From positions 35,615,029-35,679,028 of the forward strand of contig OZ024864.1 of the NCBI GenBank assembly GCA_964017155.1: a stretch of DNA of 64,000 nucleotides, read 5' to 3'. Position 1 is the stretch's first letter. Every line of letters begins with the position of its first letter. Source of the stretch: Oasisia sp. SBJ-2009. Taxonomy: Eukaryota > Annelida > Polychaeta > Sabellida > Siboglinidae. Both the position numbers and the translations under genes were made by a program. The notes under the pieces were generated by a model. It ran no database searches and had not been told where the DNA came from. It saw only the letters and a program-made list of their open reading frames with translations. Shown here piece after piece: positions 46,272 to 61,009 of this stretch.

Positions 46272-48375
46272 GGAATTTTGATTTTTTTTTTAAACCTTTA
46301 ATTTAGGCTCTTTTGAAAGCTACATATATATCATGCAGGAGGCCAAAAAATCAATGTCATCCCTTAATCTGGTATTTTTTTACCCACTTTACAAATGACC
46401 ACCCGCGCCTTATTTTATGGGCCAATATTGTATAAATAAACAAAAACCCTCTTATGGTGCTGACCACACTGCAACTGACAGCTTGCGTATATATGCATAG
46501 AGAATATGTCTGTGACAGCCAACCATATAATCTGCAAGAAAATCATGCATAGTCTGTTGTTACCATATTGTGAAATATTTTTTTTTACAAAAACAGTTAT
46601 GTCACTCCTACCCTACATAATAATGTCCATATTTCACTTTAAAATGGGGATTTCAGAAAAGTGAGGTAACACAACTTGTCAAATGTAATGCCATTACACA
46701 GCCCAATTAGTGCACATGCTCAGAACAATGGATCAATGATTGCTGTATCCTCACAGAGCTTACAGGCCAATATCACATCAAAGGCATCCCCAGTCACACT
46801 TCCTGTAAGCCTGTCATAAAACCTGATGCATCTTGGACTTTCCTTTGAGGACAGCTAGTGACAGACATGTGTCAGTGGTATAGATAGACAGATGACTTAT
46901 TCCTCTTTCATGTCATGTATTCAGTCTTGACATATCTCTTTAAGCAAATAATACATAGCTTATAATGTTACCCCACCCCCCATAAAAAACTGACCATCCA
47001 GGCACTCTTGATGAGGATTTTAGACTGACAAGATGGCCTTGGCTCCTAAAAGTTGAATTATGGTATTCAGTGACAATACTCATTGGAATTGGTCTGCATT
47101 TGGTGCAATGAAGGATGCAAAAAATAAGCATTGGGAATGCATTCTGTAGTGTGGTGGAAATAAGACTTAATGCTGGTGGTTTGAGAAAAAAGTCAACCAT
47201 ATCATGAACCTATGACATAACACTTTATGTATGAGAGAATAAAATATTACATTGAAACCACACTGTGTCAATGACAACGATAGTTACTTTGGCCATAGGC
47301 AATATGCACATTGCTTATAACAACTGGCATTGAAATGGTAATTAGGACATATATTTTATTTCACACATTGATAAAGCAGAAAATACATGCCCTGAAACGT
47401 TTATTTCATATTAGCAGTGATACCAATGATAAAAAGGAGAGAACATATACAATTTTGACAACTTTGACAACTTGGTGAGCCTCCTTACTCACAGGGTTCA
47501 ACACAGTTGGATGAAGACTGACACAACTACTCAAGGCAAATAATGACTAGACAAAACCAGACAGAGTGTGTGTGTGCCCGCGCGTGCATGCGTGCATGTA
47601 CGTATATACATGCATATGTGTGTGCACATACATGCACATGCATATTTCAATGCAACGCTTCTGTACACTCAATATACAGTATATAGCCCTTTTGAAAATA
47701 CATGATCAACTTGCCGAGACATACCAATACATGCGACCACAATGGAGGAATGGCTGAGTTACCTGGCCTATGCAGTTAAGAGCGTTACATCTGAGTCATG
47801 CATGCAGAGAACCTCCAACACAAAAATGCCATCAACAACGCTGAAATGACAGCAGTCTCTTCATTATATACAGTCCAGAGCATTCTACACCACTTAAAAT
47901 AGTAAGTTTGACTTCAGCATTATTTCAATGTCCAGGACCAGGTTTAATAAGTAGTCTTCAAATTGCCCATGCCCAAAGCATATGTCCTGATGCAGACAGT
48001 AACTCCTGTTTTTACCAACACAGTGTCAATCCAAAATAATAAAGTTGATACATGGCATGCATTGAGTCTTTTTAGACTAAACCGTACATAGAGTCAGCAT
48101 GAATGATTCTGTTTTTCTACAAAAATCAAAATAGCTGTCACGATACATGTGCCAGCCATCATAACTTTGTTTGTGTCCCCTGTGTAAAGCTATACTAGCA
48201 CCATATTTCATATTTGGCATATACTTACATTTTCAAGAACTTTTTCACACATAACAGTGACCATTTGTGGACAAAACTACATTTCTCACACACTTCTGTA
48301 GCAGCAACATCATCTGAAATGCAAAAATGGCACCTAGCATTTCTGTTGCCATGGAGCTTCCTAACCCAGTTATTA
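46272..48375. repeat. Array unit 13 (long, type B)
   Basis: Core CTAGTGAC/AGATGAC, segment type B (GATACCAATG, CATGCATATTTC, AATGCCATC). Confidence 0.95.
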
Positions 48376-50479
48376 GGAATTTTGATTTTTTTTTAAAACC
48401 TTTAATTTAGGCTCTTTTGAAAGCTACATATATATCATGCAGGAGGCCAAAAAATCAATGTCATCCCTTAATCTGGTATTTTTTTACCCACTTTACAAAT
48501 GACCACCCGCGCCTTATTTTATGGGCCAATATTGTATAAATAAACAAAAACCCTCTTATGGTGCTGACCACACTGCAACTGACAGCTTGCGTATATATGC
48601 ATAGAGAATATGTCTGTGACAGCCAACCATATAATCTGCAAGAAAATCATGCATAGTCTGTTGTTACCATATTGTGAAATATTTTTTTTTACAAAAACAG
48701 TTATGTCACTCCTACCCTACATAATAATGTCCATATTTCACTTTAAAATGGGGATTTCAGAAAAGTGAGGTAACACAACTTGTCAAATGTAATGCCATTA
48801 CACAGCCCAATTAGTGCACATGCTCAGAACAATGGATCAATGATTGCTGTATCCTCACAGAGCTTACAGGCCAATATCACATCAAAGGCATCCCCAGTCA
48901 CACTTCCTGTAAGCCTGTCATAAAACCTGATGCATCTTGGACTTTCCTTTGAGGACAGCTAGTTACAGACATGTGTCAGTGGTATAGATAGACAGACGAC
49001 TTATTCCTCTTTCATGTCATGTATTCAGTCTTGACATATCTCTTTAAGCAAATAATACATAGCTTATAATGTTACCCCACCCCCCATAAAAAACTGACCA
49101 TCCAGGCACTCTTGATGAGGATTTTAGACTGACAAGATGGCCTTGGCTCCTAAAAGTTGAATTATGGTATTCAGTGACAATACTCATTGGAATTGGTCTG
49201 CATTTGGTGCAATGAAGGATGCAAAAAATAAGCATTGGGAATGCATTCTGTAGTGTGGTGGAAATAAGACTTAATGCTGGTGGTTTGAGAAAAAAGTCAA
49301 CCATATCATGAACCTATGACATAACACTTTATGTATGAGAGAATAAAATATTACATTGAAACCACACTGTGTCAATGACAACGATAGTTACTTTGGCCAT
49401 AGGCAATATGCACATTGCTTATAACAACTGGCATTGAAATGGTAATTAGGACATATATTTTATTTCACACATTGATAAAGCAGAAAATACATGCCCTGAA
49501 ACGTTTATTTCATATTAGCAGTGATACCTATGATAAAAAGGAGAGAACATATACAATTTTGACAACTTTGACAACTTGGTGAGCCTCCTTACTCACAGAG
49601 TTCAACACAGTTGGATGAAGACTGACACAACTACTCAAGGCAAATAATGACTAGACAAAACCAGACAGAGTGTGTGTGTGCCCGCGCGTGCATGCGTGCA
49701 TGTACGTATATACATGCATATGTGTGTGCACATACATGCACATGCACATTTCAATGCAACGCTTCTGTACACTCAATATACAGTATATAGCCCTTTTGAA
49801 AATACATGATCAACTTGCCGAGACATACCAATACATGCGACCACAATGGAGGAATGGCTGAGTTACCTGGCCTATGCAGTTAAGAGCGTTACATCTGAGT
49901 CATGCATGCAGAGAACCTCCAACACAAAAATGTCATCAACAACGCTGAAATGACAGCAGTCTCTTCATTATATACAGTCCAGAGCATTCTACACCACTTA
50001 AAATAGTAAGTTTGACTTCAGCATTATTTCAATGTCCAGGACCAGGTTTAATAAGTAGTCTTCAAATTGCCCATGCCCAAAGCATATGTCCTGATGCAGA
50101 CAGTAACTCCTGTTTTTACCAACACAGTGTCAATCCAAAATAATAAAGTTGATACATGGCATGCATTGAGTCTTTTTAGACTAAACCGTACATAGAGTCA
50201 GCATGAATGATTCTGTTTTTCTACAAAAATCAAAATAGCTGTCACGATACATGTGCCAGCCATCATAACTTTGTTTGTGTCCCCTGTGTAAAGCTATACT
50301 AGCACCATATTTCATATTTGGCATATACTTACATTTTCAAGAACTTTTTCACACATAACAGTGACCATTTGTGGACAAAACTACATTTCTCACACACCTC
50401 TGTAGCAGCAACATCATCTGAAATGCAAAAATGGCACCTAGCATTTCTGTTGCCATGGAGCTTCCTAACCCAGTTATTA
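48376..50479. repeat. Array unit 14 (long)
   Basis: Core CTAGTTAC/AGACGAC. The segment has neither A nor B markers (GATACCTATG, AATGTCATC) and a private CACAGAGTTC. Tail CACCTCTG. Confidence 0.95.
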
Positions 50480-52584
50480 GGAATTTTGATTTTTTTTTTA
50501 AAACCTTTAATTTAGGCTCTTTTGAAAGCTACATATATATCATGCAGGAGGCCAAAAAATCAATGTCATCCCTTAATCTGGTATTTTTTTACCCACTTTA
50601 CAAATGACCACCCGCGCCTTATTTTATGGGCCAATATTGTATAAATAAACAAAAACCCTCTTATGGTGCTGACCACACTGCAACTGACAGCTTGCGTATA
50701 TATGCATAGAGAATATGTCTGTGACAGCCAACCATATAATCTGCAAGAAAATCATGCATAGTCTGTTGTTACCATATTGTGAAATATTTTTTTTTACAAA
50801 AACAGTTATGTCACTCCTACCCTACATAATAATGTCCATATTTCACTTTAAAATGGGGATTTCAGAAAAGTGAGGTAACACAACTTGTCAAATGTAATGC
50901 CATTACACAGCCCAATTAGTGCACATGCTCAGAACAATGGATCAATGATTGCTGTATCCTCACAGAGCTTACAGGCCAATATCACATCAAAGGCATCCCC
51001 AGTCACACTTCCTGTAAGCCTGTCATAAAACCTGATGCATCTTGGACTTTCCTTTGAGGACAGCTAGTGACAGACATGTGTCAGTGGTATAGATAGACAG
51101 ACGACTTATTCCTCTTTCATGTCATGTATTCAGTCTTGACATATCTCTTTAAGCAAATAATACATAGCTTATAATGTTACCCCACCCCCCATAAAAAACT
51201 GACCATCCAGGCACTCTTGATGAGGATTTTAGACTGACAAGATGGCCTTGGCTCCTAAAAGTTGAATTATGGTATTCAGTGACAATACTCATTGGAATTG
51301 GTCTGCATTTGGTGCAATGAAGGATGCAAAAAATAAGCATTGGGAATGCATTCTGTAGTGTGGTGGAAATAAGACTTAATGCTGGTGGTTTGAGAAAAAA
51401 GTCAACCATATCATGAACCTATGACATAACACTTTATGTATGAGAGAATAAAATATTACATTGAAACCACACTGTGTCAATGACAACGATAGTTACTTTG
51501 GCCATAGGCAATATGCACATTGCTTATAACAACTGGCATTGAAATGGTAATTAGGACATATATTTTATTTCACACATTGATAAAGCAGAAAATACATGCC
51601 CTGAAACGTTTATTTCATATTAGCAGTGATACCTATGATAAAAAGGAGAGAACATATACAATTTTGACAACTTTGACAACTTGGTGAGCCTCCTTACTCA
51701 CAGGGTTCAACACAGTTGGATGAAGACTGACACAACTACTCAAGGCAAATAATGACTAGACAAAACCAGACAGAGTGTGTGTGTGCCCGCGCGTGCATGC
51801 GTGCATGTACGTATATACATGCATATGTGTGTGCACATACATGCACATGCACATTTCAATGCAACGCTTCTGTACACTCAATATACAGTATATAGCCCTT
51901 TTGAAAATACATGATCAACTTGCCGAGACATACCAATACATGCGACCACAATGGAGGAATGGCTGAGTTACCTGGCCTATGCAGTTAAGAGCGTTACATC
52001 TGAGTCATGCATGCAGAGAACCTCCAACACAAAAATGTCATCAACAACGCTGAAATGACAGCAGTCTCTTCATTATATACAGTCCAGAGCATTCTACACC
52101 ACTTAAAATAGTAAGTTTGACTTCAGCATTATTTCAATGTCCAGGACCAGGTTTAATAAGTAGTCTTCAAATTGCCCATGCCCAAAGCATATGTCCTGAT
52201 GCAGACAGTAACTCCTGTTTTTACCAACACAGTGTCAATCCAAAATAATAAAGTTGATACATGGCATGCATTGAGTCTTTTTAGACTAAACCGTACATAG
52301 AGTCAGCATGAATGATTCTGTTTTTCTACAAAAATCAAAATAGCTGTCACGATACATGTGCCAGCCATCATAACTTTGTTTGTGTCCCCTGTGTAAAGCT
52401 ATACTAGCACCATATTTCATATTTGGCATATACTTACATTTTCAAGAACTTTTTCACACATAACAGTGACCATTTGTGGACAAAACTACATTTCTCACAC
52501 ACCTCTGTAGCAGCAACATCATCTGAAATGCAAAAATGGCACCTAGCATTTCTGTTGCCATGGAGCTTCCTAACCCAGTTATTA
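50480..52584. repeat. Array unit 15 (long)
   Basis: A recombinant-looking core, CTAGTGAC with AGACGAC. Neutral segment and tail CACCTCTG. Confidence 0.95.
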
Positions 52585-54689
52585 GGAATTTTGATTTTTT
52601 TTTTAAAACCTTTAATTTAGGCTCTTTTGAAAGCTACATATATATCATGCAGGAGGCCAAAAAATCAATGTCATCCCTTAATCTGGTATTTTTTTACCCA
52701 CTTTACAAATGACCACCCGCGCCTTATTTTATGGGCCAATATTGTATAAATAAACAAAAACCCTCTTATGGTGCTGACCACACTGCAACTGACAGCTTGC
52801 GTATATATGCATAGAGAATATGTCTGTGACAGCCAACCATATAATCTGCAAGAAAATCATGCATAGTCTGTTGTTACCATATTGTGAAATATTTTTTTTT
52901 ACAAAAACAGTTATGTCACTCCTACCCTACATAATAATGTCCATATTTCACTTTAAAATGGGGATTTCAGAAAAGTGAGGTAACACAACTTGTCAAATGT
53001 AATGCCATTACACAGCCCAATTAGTGCACATGCTCAGAACAATGGATCAATGATTGCTGTATCCTCACAGAGCTTACAGGCCAATATCACATCAAAGGCA
53101 TCCCCAGTCACACTTCCTGTAAGCCTGTCATAAAACCTGATGCATCTTGGACTTTCCTTTGAGGACAGCTAGTGACAGACATGTGTCAGTGGTATAGATA
53201 GACAGACGACTTATTCCTCTTTCATGTCATGTATTCAGTCTTGACATATCTCTTTAAGCAAATAATACATAGCTTATAATGTTACCCCACCCCCCATAAA
53301 AAACTGACCATCCAGGCACTCTTGATGAGGATTTTAGACTGACAAGATGGCCTTGGCTCCTAAAAGTTGAATTATGGTATTCAGTGACAATACTCATTGG
53401 AATTGGTCTGCATTTGGTGCAATGAAGGATGCAAAAAATAAGCATTGGGAATGCATTCTGTAGTGTGGTGGAAATAAGACTTAATGCTGGTGGTTTGAGA
53501 AAAAAGTCAACCATATCATGAACCTATGACATAACACTTTATGTATGAGAGAATAAAATATTACATTGAAACCACACTGTGTCAATGACAACGATAGTTA
53601 CTTTGGCCATAGGCAATATGCACATTGCTTATAACAACTGGCATTGAAATGGTAATTAGGACATATATTTTATTTCACACATTGATAAAGCAGAAAATAC
53701 ATGCCCTGAAACGTTTATTTCATATTAGCAGTGATACCTATGATAAAAAGGAGAGAACATATACAATTTTGACAACTTTGACAACTTGGTGAGCCTCCTT
53801 ACTCACAGGGTTCAACACAGTTGGATGAAGACTGACACAACTACTCAAGGCAAATAATGACTAGACAAAACCAGACAGAGTGTGTGTGTGCCCGCGCGTG
53901 CATGCGTGCATGTACGTATATACATGCATATGTGTGTGCACATACATGCACATGCACATTTCAATGCAACGCTTCTGTACACTCAATATACAGTATATAG
54001 CCCTTTTGAAAATACATGATCAACTTGCCGAGACATACCAATACATGCGACCACAATGGAGGAATGGCTGAGTTACCTGGCCTATGCAGTTAAGAGCGTT
54101 ACATCTGAGTCATGCATGCAGAGAACCTCCAACACAAAAATGTCATCAACAACGCTGAAATGACAGCAGTCTCTTCATTATATACAGTCCAGAGCATTCT
54201 ACACCACTTAAAATAGTAAGTTTGACTTCAGCATTATTTCAATGTCCAGGACCAGGTTTAATAAGTAGTCTTCAAATTGCCCATGCCCAAAGCATATGTC
54301 CTGATGCAGACAGTAACTCCTGTTTTTACCAACACAGTGTCAATCCAAAATAATAAAGTTGATACATGGCATGCATTGAGTCTTTTTAGACTAAACCGTA
54401 CATAGAGTCAGCATGAATGATTCTGTTTTTTTACAAAAATCAAAATAGCTGTCACGATACATGTGCCAGCCATCATAACTTTGTTTGTGTCCCCTGTGTA
54501 AAGCTATACTAGCACCATATTTCATATTTGGCATATACTTACATTTTCAAGAACTTTTTCACACATAACAGTGACCATTTGTGGACAAAACTACATTTCT
54601 CACACACTTCTGTAGCAGCAACATCATCTGAAATGCAAAAATGGCACCTAGCATTTCTGTTGCCATGGAGCTTCCTAACCCAGTTATTA
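52585..54689. repeat. Array unit 16 (long)
   Basis: Core CTAGTGAC with AGACGAC, as in unit 15. Private TGTTTTTTTAC in the segment. Tail CACTTCTG. Confidence 0.95.
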
Positions 54690-56801
54690 GGAATTTTGAT
54701 TTTTTTTTAAAACCTTTAATTTAGGCTCTTTTGAAAGCTACATATATATCATGCAGGAGGCCAAAAAATCAATGTCATCCCTTAATCTGGTATTTTTTTA
54801 CCCACTTTACAAATGACCACCCGCGCCTTATTTTATGGGCCAATATTGTATAAATAAACAAAAACCCTCTTATGGTGCTGACCACACTGCAACTGACAGC
54901 TTGCGTGTATATATGCATAGAGAATATGTCTGTGACAGCCAACCATATAATCTGCAAGAAAATCATGCATAGTCTGTTGTTACCATATTGTGAAATATTT
55001 TTTTTTACAAAAACAGTTATGTCACTCCTACCCTACATAATAATGTCCATATTTCACTTTAAAATGGGGATTTCAGAAAAGTGAGGTAACACAACTTGTC
55101 AAATGTAATGCCATTACACAGCCCAATTAGTGCACATGCTCAGAACAATGGATCAATGATTGCTGTATCCTCACAGAGCTTACAGGCCAATATCACATCA
55201 AAGGCATCCCCAGTCACACTTCCTGTAAGCCTGTCATAAAACCTGATGCATCTTGGACTTTCCTTTGAGGACAGCTAGTGACAGACATGTGTCAGTGGTA
55301 TAGATAGACAGATGACTTATTCCTCTTTCATGTCATGTATTCAGTCTTGACATATCTCTTTAAGCAAATAATACATAGCTTATAATGTTACCCCACCCCC
55401 CATAAAAAACTGACCATCCAGGCACTCTTGATGAGGATTTTAGACTGACAAGATGGCCTTGGCTCCTAAAAGTTGAATTATGGTATTCAGTGACAATACT
55501 CATTGGAATTGGTCTGCATTTGGTGCAATGAAGGATGCAAAAAATAAGCATTGGGAATGCATTCTGTAGTGTGGTGGAAATAAGACTTAATGCTGGTGGT
55601 TTGAGAAAAAAGTCAACCATATCATGAACCTATGACATAACACTTTATGTATGAGAGAATAAAATATTACATTGAAACCACACTGTGTCAATGACAACGA
55701 TAGTTACTTTGGCCATAGGCAATATGCACATTGCTTATAACAACTGGCATTGAAATGGTAATTAGGACATATATTTTATTTCACACATTGATAAAGCAGA
55801 AAATACATGCCCTGAAACGTTTATTTCATATTAGCAGTGATACCAATGATAAAAAGGAGAGAACATATACAATTTTGACAACTTTGACAACTTGGTGAGC
55901 CTCCTTACTCACAGGGTTCAACACAGTTGGATGAAGACTGACACAACTACTCAAGGCAAATAATGACTAGACAAAACCAGACAGAGTGTGTGTGTGCCCG
56001 CGCGTGCATGCGTGCATGTACGTATATACATGCATATGTGTGTGCACATACATGCACATGCACATGCACATTTCAATGCAACGCTTCTGTACACTCAATA
56101 TACAGTATATAGCCCTTTTGAAAATACATGATCAACTTGCCGAGACATACCAATACATGCGACCACAATGGAGGAATGGCTGAGTTACCTGGCCTATGCA
56201 GTTAAGAGCGTTACATCTGAGTCATGCATGCAGAGAACCTCCAACACAAAAATGTCATCAACAACGCTGAAATGACAGCAGTCTCTTCATTATATACAGT
56301 CCAGAGCATTCTACACCACTTAAAATAGTAAGTTTGACTTCAGCATTATTTCAATGTCCAGGACCAGGTTTAATAAGTAGTCTTCAAATTGCCCATGCCC
56401 AAAGCATATGTCCTGATGCAGACAGTAACTCCTGTTTTTACCAACACAGTGTCAATCCAAAATAATAAAGTTGATACATGGCATGCATTGAGTCTTTTTA
56501 GACTAAACCGTACATAGAGTCAGCATGAATGATTCTGTTTTTCTACAAAAATCAAAATAGCTGTCACGATACATGTGCCAGCCATCATAACTTTGTTTGT
56601 GTCCCCTGTGTAAAGCTATACTAGCACCATATTTCATATTTGGCATATACTTACATTTTCAAGAACTTTTTCACACATAACAGTGACCATTTGTGGACAA
56701 AACTACATTTCTCACACACTTCTGTAGCAGCAACATCATCTGAAATGCAAAAATGGCACCTAGCATTTCTGTTGCCATGGAGCTTCCTAACCCAGTTATT
56801 A
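54690..56801. repeat. Array unit 17 (long, B-related)
   Basis: The only long unit with the GCGTGTATATA core insertion otherwise seen in short units 4, 7 and 8. The segment has GATACCAATG but two extra CATGCA copies and AATGTCATC, making it the longest unit (2112 bp). Confidence 0.95.
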
Positions 56802-58905
56802 GGAATTTTGATTTTTTTTTAAAACCTTTAATTTAGGCTCTTTTGAAAGCTACATATATATCATGCAGGAGGCCAAAAAATCAATGTCATCCCTTAATCT
56901 GGTATTTTTTTACCCACTTTACAAATGACCACCCGCGCCTTATTTTATGGGCCAATATTGTATAAATAAACAAAAACCCTCTTATGGTGCTGACCACACT
57001 GCAACTGACAGCTTGCGTATATATGCATAGAGAATATGTCTGTGACAGCCAACCATATAATCTGCAAGAAAATCATGCATAGTCTGTTGTTACCATATTG
57101 TGAAATATTTTTTTTTACAAAAACAGTTATGTCACTCCTACCCTACATAATAATGTCCATATTTCACTTTAAAATGGGGATTTCAGAAAAGTGAGGTAAC
57201 ACAACTTGTCAAATGTAATGCCATTACACAGCCCAATTAGTGCACATGCTCAGAACAATGGATCAATGATTGCTGTATCCTCACAGAGCTTACAGGCCAA
57301 TATCACATCAAAGGCATCCCCAGTCACACTTCCTGTAAGCCTGTCATAAAACCTGATGCATCTTGGACTTTCCTTTGAGGACAGCTAGTTACAGACATGT
57401 GTCAGTGGTATAGATAGACAGACGACTTATTCCTCTTTCATGTCATGTATTCAGTCTTGACATATCTCTTTAAGCAAATAATACATAGCTTATAATGTTA
57501 CCCCACCCCCCATAAAAAACTGACCATCCAGGCACTCTTGATGAGGATTTTAGACTGACAAGATGGCCTTGGCTCCTAAAAGTTGAATTATGGTATTCAG
57601 TGACAATACTCATTGGAATTGGTCTGCATTTGGTGCAATGAAGGATGCAAAAAATAAGCATTGGGAATGCATTCTGTAGTGTGGTGGAAATAAGACTTAA
57701 TGCTGGTGGTTTGAGAAAAAAGTCAACCATATCATGAACCTATGACATAACACTTTATGTATGAGAGAATAAAATATTACATTGAAACCACACTGTGTCA
57801 ATGACAACGATAGTTACTTTGGCCATAGGCAATATGCACATTGCTTATAACAACTGGCATTGAAATGGTAATTAGGACATATATTTTATTTCACACATTG
57901 ATAAAGCAAAAAATACATGCCCTGAAACGTTTATTTCATATTAGCAGTGATACCTATGATAAAAAGGAGAGAACATATACAATTTTGACAACTTTGACAA
58001 CTTGGTGAGCCTCCTTACTCACAGGGTTCAACACAGTTGGATGAAGACTGACACAACTACTCAAGGCAAATAATGACTAGACAAAACCAGACAGAGTGTG
58101 TGTGTGCCCGCGCGTGCATGCGTGCATGTACGTATATACATGCATATGTGTGTGCACATACATGCACATGCACATTTCAATGCAACGCTTCTGTACACTC
58201 AATATACAGTATATAGCCCTTTTGTAAATACATGATCAACTTGCCGAGACATACCAATACATGCGACCACAATGGAGGAATGGCTGAGTTACCTGGCCTA
58301 TGCAGTTAAGAGCGTTACATCTGAGTCATGCATGCAGAGAACCTCCAACACAAAAATGTCATCAACAACGCTGAAATGACAGCAGTCTCTTCATTATATA
58401 CAGTCCAGAGCATTCTACACCACTTAAAATAGTAAGTTTGACTTCAGCATTATTTCAATGTCCAGGACCAGGTTTAATAAGTAGTCTTCAAATTGCCCAT
58501 GCCCAAAGCATATGTCCTGATGCAGACAGTAACTCCTGTTTTTACCAACACAGTGTCAATCCAAAATAATAAAGTTGATACATGGCATGCATTGAGTCTT
58601 TTTAGACTAAACCGTACATAGAGTCAGCATGAATGATTCTGTTTTTCTACAAAAATCAAAATAGCTGTCACGATACATGTGCCAGCCATCATAACTTTGT
58701 TTGTGTCCCCTGTGTAAAGCTATACTAGCACCATATTTCATATTTGGCATATACTTACATTTTCAAGAACTTTTTCACACATAACAGTGACCATTTGTGG
58801 ACAAAACTACATTTCTCACACACCTCTGTAGCAGCAACATCATCTGAAATGCAAAAATGGCACCTAGCATTTCTGTTGCCATGGAGCTTCCTAACCCAGT
58901 TATTA
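56802..58905. repeat. Array unit 18 (long, type A)
   Basis: Core CTAGTTAC/AGACGAC, type A segment, tail CACCTCTG. Confidence 0.95.
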
Positions 58906-61009
58906 GGAATTTTGATTTTTTTTTAAAACCTTTAATTTAGGCTCTTTTGAAAGCTACATATATATCATGCAGGAGGCCAAAAAATCAATGTCATCCCTTA
59001 ATCTGGTATTTTTTTACCCACTTTACAAATGACCACCCGCGCCTTATTTTATGGGCCAATATTGTATAAATAAACAAAAACCCTCTTATGGTGCTGACCA
59101 CACTGCAACTGACAGCTTGCGTATATATGCATAGAGAATATGTCTGTGACAGCCAACCATATAATCTGCAAGAAAATCATGCATAGTCTGTTGTTACCAT
59201 ATTGTGAAATATTTTTTTTTACAAAAACAGTTATGTCACTCCTACCCTACATAATAATGTCCATATTTCACTTTAAAATGGGGATTTCAGAAAAGTGAGG
59301 TAACACAACTTGTCAAATGTAATGCCATTACACAGCCCAATTAGTGCACATGCTCAGAACAATGGATCAATGATTGCTGTATCCTCACAGAGCTTACAGG
59401 CCAATATCACATCAAAGGCATCCCCAGTCACACTTCCTGTAAGCCTGTCATAAAACCTGATGCATCTTGGACTTTCCTTTGAGGACAGCTAGTGACAGAC
59501 ATGTGTCAGTGGTATAGATAGACAGATGACTTATTCCTCTTTCATGTCATGTATTCAGTCTTGACATATCTCTTTAAGCAAATAATACATAGCTTATAAT
59601 GTTACCCCACCCCCCATAAAAAACTGACCATCCAGGCACTCTTGATGAGGATTTTAGACTGACAAGATGGCCTTGGCTCCTAAAAGTTGAATTATGGTAT
59701 TCAGTGACAATACTCATTGGAATTGGTCTGCATTTGGTGCAATGAAGGATGCAAAAAATAAGCATTGGGAATGCATTCTGTAGTGTGGTGGAAATAAGAC
59801 TTAATGCTGGTGGTTTGAGAAAAAAGTCAACCATATCATGAACCTATGACATAACACTTTATGTATGAGAGAATAAAATATTACATTGAAACCACACTGT
59901 GTCAATGACAACGATAGTTACTTTGGCCATAGGCAATATGCACATTGCTTATAACAACTGGCATTGAAATGGTAATTAGGACATATATTTTATTTCACAC
60001 ATTGATAAAGCAGAAAATACATGCCCTGAAACGTTTATTTCATATTAGCAGTGATACCAATGATAAAAAGGAGAGAACATATACAATTTTGACAACTTTG
60101 ACAACTTGGTGAGCCTCCTTACTCACAGGGTTCAACACAGTTGGATGAAGACTGACACAACTACTCAAGGCAAATAATGACTAGACAAAACCAGACAGAG
60201 TGTGTGTGTGCCCGCGCGTGCATGCGTGCATGTACGTATATACATGCATATGTGTGTGCACATACATGCACATGCATATTTCAATGCAACGCTTCTGTAC
60301 ACTCAATATACAGTATATAGCCCTTTTGAAAATACATGATCAACTTGCCGAGACATACCAATACATGCGACCACAATGGAGGAATGGCTGAGTTACCTGG
60401 CCTATGCAGTTAAGAGCGTTACATCTGAGTCATGCATGCAGAGAACCTCCAACACAAAAATGCCATCAACAACGCTGAAATGACAGCAGTCTCTTCATTA
60501 TATACAGTCCAGAGCATTCTACACCACTTAAAATAGTAAGTTTGACTTCAGCATTATTTCAATGTCCAGGACCAGGTTTAATAAGTAGTCTTCAAATTGC
60601 CCATGCCCAAAGCATATGTCCTGATGCAGACAGTAACTCCTGTTTTTACCAACACAGTGTCAATCCAAAATAATAAAGTTGATACATGGCATGCATTGAG
60701 TCTTTTTAGACTAAACCGTACATAGAGTCAGCATGAATGATTCTGTTTTTCTACAAAAATCAAAATAGCTGTCACGATACATGTGCCAGCCATCATAACT
60801 TTGTTTGTGTCCCCTGTGTAAAGCTATACTAGCACCATATTTCATATTTGGCATATACTTACATTTTCAAGAACTTTTTCACACATAACAGTGACCATTT
60901 GTGGACAAAACTACATTTCTCACACACTTCTGTAGCAGCAACATCATCTGAAATGCAAAAATGGCACCTAGCATTTCTGTTGCCATGGAGCTTCCTAACC
61001 CAGTTATTA
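58906..61009. repeat. Array unit 19 (long, type B)
   Basis: Core CTAGTGAC/AGATGAC, type B segment. It matches unit 11 at every marker checked. Confidence 0.95.
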